Source: Cordia subcordata (lineage: Eukaryota > Streptophyta > Magnoliopsida > Boraginales > Cordiaceae). Taken from it: a stretch of DNA of 64,000 bases. The stretch spans positions 7,352,001 to 7,416,000 of the forward strand of contig JAPTOF010000010.1 in assembly GCA_028554755.1 (NCBI GenBank), in the 5' to 3' direction. The notes below the pieces were generated by a model. It made no database searches and was not told the origin of the DNA. It saw nothing but the letters and a program-made list of their open reading frames with translations. This document shows positions 21,445 to 32,949 of this stretch, one piece after another (within the stretch, counting starts at the first letter, position 1; each line of letters opens with the position of its first letter). Made by a program: the position numbers and the translations under genes.

Positions 21445-22800
21445 AAAAATAAAAGTTCATTCTGGTAAGGAGAAAGTACCTGTGAGGGGCTCCTACGGGT
21501 ATTGGGCAACCTTGTTCATGTGAGTTTCTCTTGGCCTATACTTTTACATAACTTCTAATTTTCTCCATTATTTTTCATTTTCTCTTAGATGACACAAATC
21601 TTTATCTAGAGGGTGTTTGGCTAAGCTTATAATTAAGCTGGTTAAATAATAATTGATATATTTGGCTAAGTGGTATATAAGTACTTTTTGTTAGCTTATA
21701 AGTTAGGGATAACAGCTTACTTTCTAACAGTTTATAAGCACTTTTTTTATCAACTTATTTTCATTTTCTCTTGGATGACACATATTACTACTAATTTATT
21801 ACTTATTTATGAGCAGCTTTTTACTTATAAGCACTAAATATAAGCTTAGCCAAATGGGCTTTAACTTTTTGGATGACTTTGGAGTTTCGGGAGAAATCTA
21901 TAGAAATCACAATTAATTTCTTACTTTATTTGCTTATTAGCATTTATTCTCGTGCTATATATGGGCTTTAATTTACTTTTTTATTGTAGATTCTAAATTT
22001 TATTATACTTCATTTATTTATAAGTGTTATCAGAAGGTTACTTCATATAAATTTTATGATAAATAAACAATAAAAAATTATTGACAATATTTATCAAAGT
22101 TCTATTGATAAATTATAGAGGAAGAAAGAAGAGAACTTGTCTTAAATTTTGAAAGTTACATTCGCAAAACAATGAATTCTCCTAACATAGTCCTTTGATT
22201 TACCCCCATAATGGTTACATTCGTGTAGTTCTTTTTTCAACTACTACAATATTCATACTTATGATTGATATTATATACGTGGTATTTGTTCTTAATTGCA
22301 ACCAAAAATATTATACAATATTATTTACTTAAAGTCAATATAATATAAATAGTAGCTATTGTCAATCCAATACATTGTAACATATTAAAACATTAATAAC
22401 ATTTCCAAAAAAAAATAATAATATAATTTTTAGTTGATATGTCAAGCTCTTTTCCATTTAGAAAATTGACAGGCCATGCACTTAAGTTCTACCAGCTCTC
22501 CTCGGGCGTTAGTATATATAGAAGATTTATTTATATCTAAATAGAAGGAAGTTTGAAATAAACCAGCAGTTAACACCTTTTGTTAATAAGTGATTACTTG
22601 ATTTTAAAGTTTAAACTCAATTTGTACTTAATTAGTTTGATCTTTTCCACATTCTTTTCATGTGCTTTTTGAATTAAATTATACTCGTAGTAAACAGTGA
22701 AAGTAATGAGGCTTGAGTAAACACACTATTCCGTAATAAGGTGCTAATTTATTTTTGGGGTCAGCGGAGGTGCTAATTACTACCGTAATACTGACTACTT
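21445..22800. repeat. Segmental duplication, copy A (upstream of the third-copy gene)
   Basis: Matched in order by 25593-26800, for example ACATAACTTCTAATTTTCTCC, TTAATTAGTTTGATCTTTTCCAC and TTATTCTCGTGCTATAT against TTATTCCCGTGTTATGC. It contains the first-exon relic 21481-21530 (ATG changed to ACG, GTGAGT donor kept), which could serve as a 5' untranslated exon. Confidence 0.75.
21608..21861. mobile_element. hAT-like MITE
   Basis: The ends share the inverted repeat TTTGGCTAAGCTTATA (left GAGGGTGTTTGGC..., right ...GCCAAATGGGC). The duplicated segment at 25735-25790 lacks this insert, so the empty site is visible in the paralogue. The exact target duplication is unclear. Confidence 0.65.
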
Positions 22801-23001
22801 TTCTAATGTTGAAGACGTCATAGCTGCGTGTTTTTTTTAATTCACCGCCCGTAAAAAAGTAGTCTCGACCGCTTGCACTCCCGCTAATCTGAATTAACGA
22901 GTGTATTTAGTTACTTCAATATATCTCCGACATGTGTGATGTATGCAGCACATTTAAATCCTTTTCGTCAGAGCGTTATCTAAGTCACTTTCAGAGATAA
23001 C

Positions 23002-24541
23002 ATGATGCATTCTGAAGGAGCAGCAAATGACGGTGCTCATAGTTCCTTAAGTAGAAAGCTTGATTGCCTCTCGAGCACACTACCTGAAAGCTGCATCTTT
23101 AGAGTCCATAAGCATCTACGCGAGGTGAAGACGGCGGCTTATGAGCCACAGATTATCGCAATTGGACCTTATCATCGCGACAAAGAGAACGTACTTATGA
23201 TGGAGGAGCACAAATTACGCTATCTGCGTTCACTGCTTCAACTTGAAAACCAGAGTTTGGAAAGCTTTCTCCACGCTGTAAAATCACTAGAGCAAAGAGT
23301 GCGTAATTTTTATGCTGACCCGTTAGATCTTAGTTCACATGAGCTTGCTGAAATGATGGGGTTAGATGGGTGCTTCATCATACAATTAATGCTTAAATAT
23401 GATGGGAGAAGTTATATAGATCAGAATGATCCTATCTTCATATTAGCATGGTTAAGGAGTAGTTTGATCCGTGATCTAATGCTGTTCGAAAATCAAATTC
23501 CTTTTTTCATCCTGAAGGAGTTGCTTGGCATGATTGGGATCGAGGATGAACGGATGTTAACGGGTATCCTATTGGATGTTTTCACCGAACTTTTACCTGA
23601 TCCATCGTATAGATGGGCCCTGCATCGAAATGCAGAAAGCCAAGCCAACCATTTACTTGAGTTGATACGCATATATTGGCAGCCATCTCTTGGCAGCCGA
23701 GGCAATAAAGATGTCAAGGATAACAACGATGTACACGAGATGCCACGTGCAGTAGAGCTTCGGGAGGCTGGAGTGATGTTTAAGAGGAAAGAGAGCACAA
23801 ACTTCTTTGACATAAGCTTCGAAAATGGAATATTGCAAATTCCACCATTTTTCATGAAAGATCGGACTGAGTCTTTCCTAAGGAACATCATTGCATATGA
23901 GCAACATTGTGGGAGTAGCCCCAGGGGCATAGGTGAGTTGGTAAGTGGCCAGGTGATTAGGGTGGAGACACCCTGACAACGCGGGATTGAGTCCGTGTGG
24001 CGGCAGTACTCCGCTGAAATATTGCAGGGGCTGTTGCTGGATTTCCACGCCCGTTGGTCCTCTCTCTGGTCGGACTGCCACTCACGCACATCCCTCGATT
24101 TACCTCCCGCCTGGTTAAGGGGCCTCTGGCCAGGTGGGAAAGGGGTTCTCCTTTGGTTAACCCTTTTAACATTGTGGGAGTAGCCGTCCTACTTAAGTAC
24201 TTGATTATGTGAGACTTTTAGATTGCCTCATTGACTCTTCAGCAGACGTCGAAATACTCCGTCGCAATGGGATTCTTCAAAATTTGCAAGGGGATAGTGA
24301 AGTGGTTGCTGGTATATTCAACAGGATTACTGACTCAGTAGTTGCGTCAAACTTTGATGATTTTCGTTATGTAGGGATCTGCAAGAACGTGAATGGCTAT
24401 TGCAACAAGCGTAGGAACCGATGGATGGCAAAGTTGAAGCGCAATTATTTTAATATTCCCTGGGGAGTGATTTCAATTGGTGCTGCTAGTATCCTGCTTT
24501 TACTCACTCTGATACAAACTATATTTACCATATTAAGATAA
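23002..24541 (+). pseudogene. DUF247 gene disrupted by a SINE and a nonsense codon
   Basis: Homologous over its whole length to the gene at 39954-41340. It begins with its own ATG pair (MMHSEGAANDGAHSSLSRKL) just after a CACTTTCAG acceptor. IFRVHKHL, IAIGPYH, DGCFIIQL and LFENQIPFF are all intact. After CGSS a 247-bp SINE (23921-24167) ends the frame at codon 324. Past the SINE, in the frame that resumes the gene, there is also a TAA (about 24192-24194), so losing the SINE would not restore it. The distal part at 24198-24541 still encodes a clean C-terminus with the membrane segment (GVISIGAASILLLLTL). A soluble 324-residue product lacking the anchor could be made; whether it is expressed is unknown. 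Confidence 0.88.
23921..24167 (+). mobile_element. tRNA-derived SINE inside the DUF247 copy
   Basis: The element is flanked by a perfect 18-bp target duplication, AACATTGTGGGAGTAGCC, at 23903-23920 and 24168-24185. A box A-like TGAGTTGGTAAGTGGCC and a box B-like GCGGGATTGAGTCC lie in the first 90 bp. It ends in CCCTTTT, a T-rich end like that of the plant TS-type SINEs. It is less AT-rich than its surroundings. Confidence 0.9.
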
Positions 24542-25137
24542 CTTTTTTGGCAGATAGGATTATGTATTTTAATTTAGGAGTGATATTATATGTCACTTTT
24601 TTTTTTGACATGTATTTATGACCTCCTAAGTGCTGTATTACTTGTCATGTCAATTAGATAAATTTGTTTATCTCCTTTTCTTCTTCTTTTAATTTTTCTC
24701 TCTCTTCCAAATTTATTCTTCTCTCTTATTTAATTTTCCTTTTCCTTCTACCTTTTCCTTCTTTATTTAATCAAACAATCATGAACATCAAACTCTCTTC
24801 TAAATATTTTTCCCTTCTTATGAAAAAAATTGCACGAATGCACGCACAGACGGAATTTATACAGTTTGGGACAGAAGGTATCAAACTCTCGTTTAATCTA
24901 CAATGTACTGTTACTACACGCGCGCTATTTATAAAGATTGGGACAAAAAAATGCATACACAGCACACATATAAATTTAATATTAATGGTTGTTTGGTTAA
25001 ATATAGAAGGAAAGAAGAATATCATTGATAAAGAGGTAGCTATTTATCATTTATGGTTGATGGCGACAGGCAAACATCATTGATGACAGAGAGTATAATG
25101 CATGTGTGTGTTTTTAATCCACTTGGAACTCTCGTAC
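24542..25137. other. Intergenic DNA, nothing recognised
   Basis: Pyrimidine-rich around 24660-24780. The open frames there lack recognisable features. Confidence 0.45.
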
Positions 25138-25588
25138 AGGCTATTTGGTTAAGTTTATTTGGGGCTTAGAAACTGTGTTGGGCCCAAATTTGTCGATAGT
25201 CTGGATCACAGGGCCTACAGTGCTTTGAAACCCGTAGGCCCCATGGAGGCCAGGGTAGAGGCTCGCTTATGCAGAGCTCGTTAATATGGAAAATCGAAGA
25301 TTCTAATTTGCAATAATTGAGGATCATCCATAAAAGGGCAGTCAAGGCTCGAAGGGGGAGCACACACAGCCACGAAATATTCCCGCTTTCTTCCTTTGCT
25401 CTAGACACTGCACGTCCAACTAAGTAAAAAGGGGCTTAGGTTCCTTGCCTTAAACCCAAAATTGCAGATTCTAGCTCCATGAGCGGTAAATAGTTAAAAA
25501 TGTAAATAGTTAAAAATGTGTGAGAGAATAGTTAAAAAAAAAAAAAAAAACTTATAAGCGGCAAAATAAGTAGAGCCAAACAAGCTCT
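25138..25588. mobile_element. Possible hAT-like MITE
   Basis: The ends AGGCTATTTGGTTAAGTTTA and, in reverse, AGAGCTTGTTTGGCTCTACTTA are imperfect inverted repeats. The interior is less AT-rich (25180-25420) and non-coding. Confidence 0.4.
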
Positions 25589-25592
25589 TATT

Positions 25593-26204
25593 AGTTCATT
25601 CTACTAAGGAGAAAGTGCCTGTGAAGAGATTCCTAGGAGTATTGCGCAACCTTGTTCATGTTCCTATTGGCGTATACTTTTACATAACTTCTAATTTTCT
25701 CCATGAATTTTTCATTTTCTCTTGGATGACACAAATATTTATCTAGCTTTTTCAACTTGTTTTAGAGTTTCGGTAGAAGCTAAACAAATTTTTTCAAAAT
25801 TAGCTTTTATTTCCTAAGAACTAAGCACTTTACGGATGTGATGATTGGTGAACTGGAGAGTGTGATATAGAAATCATAGTTAGCTTCTTACTTTATTAGC
25901 TTACTAGCATTTATTCCCGTGTTATGCGCGCATTTTGTTCTATTTTATTATCGATTCTAGATTCTATTATACTTCATCTGGTACAGTTCATTTAATAACA
26001 TGTTATTAGAAAGTCATTTCATATAATTTCTACAATAAATAAACAATAAAGATTTAATAACAATATTTATCAAAGTTTAATTGATCAATTATAGAGGAAG
26101 AAAGTGGATTACTTGTCTCAAAATCTGAAATCAAAATAATGAATTCTCCTAATAACTCTAACTTTGAGCTTTCTCTTTCTCTCTCTCTATCTATACAAGC
26201 ATAT

Positions 26205-26237
<33 letters not shown>

Positions 26238-26800
26238 GATATATATGATTAAAATCATGTAGTTCTTCTTTTAACTACTATAATTATATTTATGATTGAT
26301 ATCATATGTGTAGCATCCGCTCTTAAATTAAAAGTGACAAAAATATCCTACCAATCCTATTTAACTAAAGTTAACAAAATATAACTAGTATTCATCATCA
26401 ATCCAATACAGTGTATCATATTAAAATACTAATAACATTCAAAAAATTAATATAACTTTTAGCTGATGTGTTAATCACTGAAGCTCTGTCATCACTCTTC
26501 CAAATTTAGTATATAGATAGATAGATTTATAAAGTTTTTCTAAATGGAAGGGAATTTGAAACGAACAAGCAGTTAACACTTTTTTTTTTTAATACTTTTC
26601 TTAATTTTAAAGTTTAAAGTCAATTTGTACTTAATTAGTTTGATCTTTTCCACGTTCTTTTCATGTGTTTTTTGAATTACACACGTAGTAATGAGGCTTG
26701 AATCATTACATTATTCCGTTATAAGGTGCTAATTAATGCCATAATACTGACTACTCTTATGAGGTTTAAGACGTTATAGGTGAGTATACCTTTTTTAATT
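25593..26800. repeat. Segmental duplication, copy B (upstream of the DUF247 relic)
   Basis: Counterpart of 21445-22800. It contains a first-exon relic at 25621-25670 (ATG changed to AGG, splice donor lost) and a (CA)n(TA)n microsatellite at about 26205-26248. Confidence 0.75.
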
Positions 26801-26819
26801 CACCTTACAGAATTTAGCT

Positions 26820-27096
26820 TATTACGGAATAATGTACTGATTCAATCAGGAATTTAGGTTGCGATCATGAATCTTTACCTCAATTCATCAAATTTACTAA
26901 TTGCACCAAGTTGGAAGTATCATCAGGGTTTCCGCCATAGCCAAAGCTTCACAGATTGCTGCTTCCAATCAACTTTGAACAATTTCGCTTTGATTTCGAG
27001 CTCTGTCCTTGCTCACTACTCGATTCTGTTCTCATCAAATTCGAGCGGCTATTCAATACCAACCAGTCTCAAGCTATTCTTACAAAACTTCAATGG
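26820..27096. other. Unexplained unique segment abutting the DUF247 relic
   Basis: Less AT-rich than its flanks, with open frames on both strands, and not similar to the other DUF247 upstream regions. Homology to the other copies starts abruptly near 27097. It could be a captured gene fragment or a deletion junction; no protein family was recognised. Confidence 0.3.
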
Positions 27097-28195
27097 TATG
27101 GTGCTCGTATTCCGTTAAGTGGAAAGCTCATTCGCCTTTCGAGCGCACAAACTGAAAGCTGCATCTTTAGAGTCCATAAGCATCTACGTGAGGCGAAGAA
27201 GCTAGGAGGCTTATGAGCCAGAGATTATTGCAGTTGGTCCTTGTCATCGCAATGAAGAGAACGTTCTTATGATTGAGGGACACAAATTACGGTATCTGCA
27301 TTCACTGCTTCAGCTAAAAAATGAGAACGTACTTGTGATGGATGAGATTGCTGAAATTAATGATGGCTGCTTCATCATTCAAATTAGTCCGTAAATATAG
27401 CTTCACCTTACAATTAGCGCGCAGAGAAAATATGGTACGCTCTATAGACGCGAATGATTCTATCATCAAATGGGCGTGGATTAGGTATGCAGTAGTTTGC
27501 GACGTGATCTAATGTTTGTTCGAAAATCAGAATCCATTTTTCATCCTGAGCACTTTATTTGGCATGATTGAAGATTCCCCGAATGAGAACGGGCTAATGG
27601 GTCTTATATTGGATTTTCTTCGCAATGTTTTGACTGATAAACATAAAAGATGGAGTACCCCGAAAGATTATATTCATCCACATGGTGGAGTCAAACATTT
27701 GCTTGACTTGATATACATATATTGGAAGCCATCTTTGCCTTTGCTTGCCCAAGGGGATTCCTGCGGAGTTGTCAACGATAACGAAGATGGGTACACAATG
27801 CCTTGTGCAGCAAAACTTCGAGATGCAGGAGTAACCATCTTAGTTATGTAATTGATTACGTAATAATTTTATATAATCTCATCAACTCTCCAGAAGATGT
27901 AGAATTACTACGTCTTTATAGAATTCTTCAAAATTTACTAGGCGACTGTGAAGTGGTTGCTCATTTATCCAATAAAATGGGTGACTCGGTCGTTGTTTAT
28001 GCTAATTTTCGTTACACAAGGATATTCAAGAGCGCGAATATCTATTGCACCAAATGTAGGAATCGATGGATGCAAAATTGAGGCGCAATTATTTAAGTAG
28101 TCCTTGGGGAGTGATCTCAATTGTTGTTAGCTATTATCCTGCTTTTACTCACTTTGGTACAGATTATATTTATTTTATTCCCTAACAGGTAAATA
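27097..28195 (+). pseudogene. Degenerate DUF247 pseudogene
   Basis: Recognisable pieces in order: RIPLSGKLIRLSSAQTESC with IFRVHKHLREAKK (27106-27205), then a frameshift and stop; EIIAVGPCH and the following block in another frame; ENQNPFFILSTLFGMIED (27520-27580); VKHLLDLIYIYWKPS (27690-27730); AAKLRDAGV (27805-27832); YVIDYVIILYNLINS (27843-27890); and a C-terminal membrane segment frame-shifted after SPWGVISIV. The block between GHKLRYL and the GCFII motif is shortened by about 100 bp. About 170 bp between RDAGV and YVIDY are missing. The first exon and the true start are also lost. Confidence 0.88.
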
Positions 28196-28995
28196 ACCGA
28201 TGATCTCGTGTGGCAGATAGTAATAGGTATGTATTTCAATCTACTACATAGTGTATTTTCAAATTTCTTTTTCGTTTTAATGAAATGGCATAGCTTGATG
28301 CATCATTGGTTAAGAATCAAACCCTAAATGAGTAATACTTTCTAGGCAAATAAGGAGGAGTGATCATTTTCTATATGCTCATCTTTTCCTTCATCTTTTT
28401 TCATGTTCTTGAGATCATTGTCATAGGCTTCTTTTATCGTTCTTGTTTGATACTTTACAGTAGTTGGATCAATTTCACCCTAAGTCGTCATTGCAAAAAG
28501 ATAGTCAACTACTTCGTATTAATCCTGAATGTTTCATAAATATAATTCAATTAGTTCCTATTATTAAAAAAAAATTTAAATATTAGTTCTCAATATTTTA
28601 CGTAATTATTACTCTCAATTTTAAGAAATATGTATAAAAAAGTAAAAACTAATTTAAATAAATTTATGAAATATTTAGGGATAATATAAATAGTTTTTTT
28701 CTTTTCCGAATAACTCTTTTTGTGAAATATTAAGAATTAATATGAATGTTTCAAATTGAGCTTGTGAACTAGAAAAAATGTAAACAGTATGGAGCTAGAA
28801 GCTTGAAAGACAAAGAAATTGAACTTTGCGTAGGAAATATGAGCACATAAAGCTCCATTAGAGCCTTGTTCCTTGGTCAAAAGGGTGCAACAAAGGATGA
28901 AAAAAGTTTCTTTTTGGTCGAAACAAAGAAGAAAATGAAGCACGTGGCATGGGAACAAATAGAACGATACTTGGTCCATGCAAAAATATTGTACA
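28196..28995. repeat. Downstream flank shared with the first DUF247 gene
   Basis: Counterpart of 10910-11745, with an extra 120 bp or so at 28219-28335. Confidence 0.65.
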
Positions 28996-29039
28996 TCTTC
29001 AAAGCCCAAGTCAACGGGTTGTCACATTTTATTAAGTGA

Positions 29040-30353
29040 AACTATTGCTTTTTTTTTTTTTTGGGACGACCTTACTACTACTACTACGACACTCTTCTCA
29101 ATCCAGTAACACAACTTACGCTCCCGGACCCAAGCTTGCGAGGCAAGGCTGGCATTGTAGGTATAACTAATAATTATTTGGGCCTCAAATCAATTGATCC
29201 AAAATAGTTAACCCAAGTTATTGGTTATACTTACACTAGTCACCTGTAAACAAGTCACAAGTCACCTCACTAACGGATGTGGGATATTACATTTACCTCC
29301 AATTGAAGAATTGGCGCCTTCGTCAGGGACACACAATTACACACAAGACCAGGCGGTATAGGACTTTAGAGGTAGCTCCTACGGGCTCAAGAGGTGGTTT
29401 CCACTGCACATTTGGTGTAACACTTACTGGCTCGGATTACCATTCTTTCAAGAATCTCAAAAGGCCCAATATATTGTGGATTTAACTCCTACAACTACCA
29501 AAACGTACAACCCCTTTGTTGGGTGACACTTTAAGGAATACATGTTCTCCCACTTGAAATTCTAGTTCCTTTCTTCGCTTGTCAACCCAACTTTTTTGTC
29601 TATCTTGTGCCTCTTTTAATCTTTCTTGAATCATTCTAACCTTGCCTTCAGTTTCTTCTACCAGTTGTGGTCCAAGCACTTTTCTTGTCCCAGGTCCCAG
29701 TACAAAGTACAAAGGGGTTCAGCACTTTCTCCTATATAAAGCTTCAAAAACCAGTTGTGGTCTAAGCACTTTTCTTTTTCCCAAGTCCCAGTACAAAGGG
29801 GTTCGGCACTTTCTCCCACATAAAGCTTCGAAAGGTGATATCCCAATACTAGACTGATAGCTATTATTGTATGCAAACTCTACTAACATCACATGCTTAT
29901 CCCAACTATTGCCAAAGTCAAAGACACACCTAGGCTCAACTACTAGCCTGCCACCACACTTGAATCTAACCAACTGGCTTAAAATGCTTAAGTCAGTGAT
30001 GACAATAGTAATGAACCCATGTCATTATAGAGTGCACACAAATCTCACATAGAAACGATATGTAATAGGTCATTATAGACTCGCTCCCCCCTTAAACAGG
30101 TGATGTCCTCGTCGCGGTCCAGACACAAACATGATAGAATTACAGCCCAGAACCCCAAGTAGGGTAGAATCTGCCTAGAACTTGCTCTGATATCACCTGT
30201 AATGACTCAAGCCCGACTATTGGCTTGCCACCACGCTTGAGCCTAATCATTAGCCCAAAATGTTTAAGCCAATGATGACAATAGTAATGAACCCATGCCA
30301 TTATAAAGTGCACACAAATCTCACATAGAACTGATGTGCGATGAGGCATTACA
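29040..30353 (-). mobile_element. Deleted Ty3/gypsy (chromovirus-like) remnant
   Basis: On the minus strand an LTR starts TGTAATATCCCACATCC at 29291 and extends to about 29040. Next to it are a purine tract (GGAGGTAAA) and integrase C-terminal sequence up to about 29935. At 29945-30085 and 30198-30353 are two LTR-like blocks sharing CTCACATAGAA and GACAATAGTAATGAACCCAT. The outer one runs TGTAATGACTC to GCATTACA, and beside it lies GATATCAGAGCAAG, a methionine-tRNA primer site. The element has lost gag, protease, RT and RNase H. Confidence 0.65.
29395..29973 (-). pseudogene. gypsy integrase C-terminal fragment
   Basis: Translations in several frames give WDKHVMLVEFAYNNSYQSSI, FEALCGRKCRTPLYWDLG, KVRMIQERLKEAQDRQKSWV, LEFQVGEHVFLKVSPNKGV and YIGPFEILERMV. 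This is the order of the integrase C-terminal half and GPF/Y region of chromoviral gypsy elements. An internal duplication (FEAL.GRKCR and LGP/LRPQLV appear twice) and frameshifts show it is dead. Confidence 0.85.
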
Positions 30354-30850
30354 TTCTTGGTTAGATTCATTATTAAAAAAATCACAAATTTGTAAATTGT
30401 AAGCATATTGTCGTTTTACAACTGGTACTTTTCGTCATATCCAATTTCAAAAAGAAAGTTAAATGGTTAAATTTTTAATGTTGGCCCTTTAAATATAATA
30501 TTTTTTTAATACTCTTGATTATCATGTAAAATTTTTCTTAACTTTTACATGGAAGTGGCTTGAAGAAATAGTGGTGTCTTACCAATAAAAGTCAAGGGAT
30601 AAGAGGCTCATTTGTGAGATGACTTCAAAGATGTTGAAACAGCGATACCAAAAATGCCCTCAAGACTACTCAACATTTTTTTTCACGTGCAACTCATGTG
30701 CCATTTCCAAAAGAAATCTAATGGCTTTTACCTCCAAGGACTAACGAGGTGCAACTAAAAAAAGTTTAGAGACTAAAAAGAGTCAAGGGACTGAAATAAG
30801 ACAAAACCAATAGTTTAAGGACTACGAAAAGAATTGACCCTTTTTTTATT
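30354..30850. other. Intergenic DNA, nothing recognised
   Basis: No supported feature. Confidence 0.4.
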
Positions 30851-30854
30851 AAAA

Positions 30855-31440
30855 AAAGGTCAGCTTGACTTTTATTATTTTATACTTGACACACTTAATC
30901 CTCAATATATGTAAAATGTGTCCATTTGATCCATATTATTTTAAAAGTAACTCATTCAATCTTCAATGTTTGTAACATATGTGCACTTGATTCAAATTTT
31001 TGCCCTTAAATATGGTAAGTGACAAGCACACGGCCAACTAATGTGACAAAATTGACAGTTTCTACAAACGTTGAGAATTAGGTAGGTTATTTTTGAGATA
31101 ATAAGAACCAAATTGACACTTTTTACAAATATTAAAAACTAAATGAGCCAATTTTGAATAATAGAGAACTAATTTTTCTATACATTTGGAATTATTGGTG
31201 GAATTTTCTCTTCATAAAAACTATGTCAATGTTAGGGTACGTGGGGATGCGCCCTCACCTCTATGTATATCCGCCTATGCCTCTCCAACTTCTTCATTCA
31301 GATTCACTCATCCCTGTATAAAATCTGAATGAAATGTAAAATTTTGATTCAATTTCTCATCAGGTCATGTACAACCATATCAAGAAAATTTTTGCACAAG
31401 CAAAGGAACCGGACAAGCAGAATGGGTTCAAGGAATAGTA
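30855..31440. repeat. Duplicated segment, copy A
   Basis: Matched in order by 34375-35565: ..AAATATGGT..GTGACAAGCACA.GGCCAA, then TACGTGGG..TG..CC, TATCCGCCTA, and AAGGAACCGGACAAGCAGAATGG at the end. Class unknown, possibly an old transposon. Confidence 0.65.
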
Positions 31441-31571
31441 ACATGCTCTCGATATTGTATATTTATTTATTATCATATTAACATGTTCTTCACACAGGTC
31501 TAAAAAAGAAAGTAATTATGTTTTCCTTATTTAAAAAGAAAGTGGTAAATCTTTTTACACAATTAAACTTT

Positions 31572-32751
31572 GGGTAAAAAGTAAAAGACCCTCTTGGGGT
31601 CTACCATAAGTACACTATATCGTCCTCTAGTGCCAAAAGTCCCACAATTGTGGTGAGTAAAAATTCCACGCACACTCCTTATCGTCTGTACTCATCTAAA
31701 GGTGCTAAGAATTTACAGCAAAGAAACATTAATAGCTTACCACTCATTTAATTTTTTTTTCTTTATGTCAAAAACATGCATAATAATTAACAAACAAAAA
31801 TTCCCAAACACCCAAATTCAAGCAATCAACTACAGACTGGTTGAGTGCTTTGAAGATTTAACTCTTAAATATTTCAATTACAGTGGAAGTTTATACAACT
31901 ATTTGCATATGGCTGATATAACTCAAGATCAATAAGTTTTATTGTAGGATCAACCGATTTGATCAGTGGAAAGTGATCGTAGTCTAACACACACTTTTAG
32001 TTAACCAAAGTAGAGTTTTAACATTCTTTTAAAAAAAAAATCTATTTCAGCTATAAATAAGCTGAGAGGAAACGATTTTCAACTAAAGTAGAGCTTGATC
32101 AGACCTTTTGGCATAGTTGTACGCTAAACTAATTTATTTGGTTTCATTGTGATGGAAACAATTTGAGAAGCTCTTTAAACATCTCAAATTTATTGCACGG
32201 CACAGTAAAGTTGGACAGGCCAATCTGCTTAATTAGTAACTCTTCAACCAAAAGACATCGAAGGACAGATAAGTTGCATGCTTTCAGAAGCTAATAAGCT
32301 AAAGATAAATATATTCATCTGAATTTATAATAAAATTAGGGAAAATTTTGATTTAGGAAATTTTTTACGTTCTATAGGCCTTCTCGTTTGAAAGAGGGGT
32401 TTGTTATGCACATTTCGGTGTTTGAAATTTTTTTATTTTTGTTTTTGTTAATTTTTTTTAATTAAACCCCCACCCCATAGAATTGAATCCAAGACTTCAC
32501 GCTTAGATTGAGATAGTTTCAACCACTTGAACTATTCATTAATCCCTTTTATTAATTATTATGCACGTATTTGACAACAAACGCTATTAATATCTTTTTA
32601 TTATAAATTTTTAATATCGTTAGAGAGTGTAGACGCTAAGGGGTAGGCACAGAACTTTTACAAGAAACAAATGCTTGTTATGGGACTTTTGGCATTACGG
32701 AAGATATTTTACACTTATGGTAGACTAGAGAGGGTTTAGTACATTTTATCC
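31572..32751. mobile_element. Mutator-like element with long TIRs
   Basis: Left arm GGGTAAAAAGTAAAAGACCC; right arm in reverse GGATAAAATGTACTAAACCC. The arms align for about 130 bp, sharing GGTCTACCATAAGT and TGCCAAAAGTCCCA. The flanks TTAAACTTT (31563-31571) and TAAAACTTT (32752-32760) agree at 8 of 9 positions, as expected for a Mutator-type target duplication. The interior is non-coding; the open frame at 31702-31935 has no known features. Confidence 0.7.
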
Positions 32752-32949
32752 TAAAACTTTCTTCCCTCCTCTCTCTCTCTCCATATATAGAGTTGATAAT
32801 TTTTTTCTTAATTTGTTGAAGGGTTCTCTACATAAAACTCTTACATTTCACTCATTCACTTTCTTTCAACCAAAAAAAAAAGAAAAAAAATCATTCACTT
32901 TCTCATTTCTATCTTAACTGCATAATATTGATTCAGCCAATCGTTCCCT

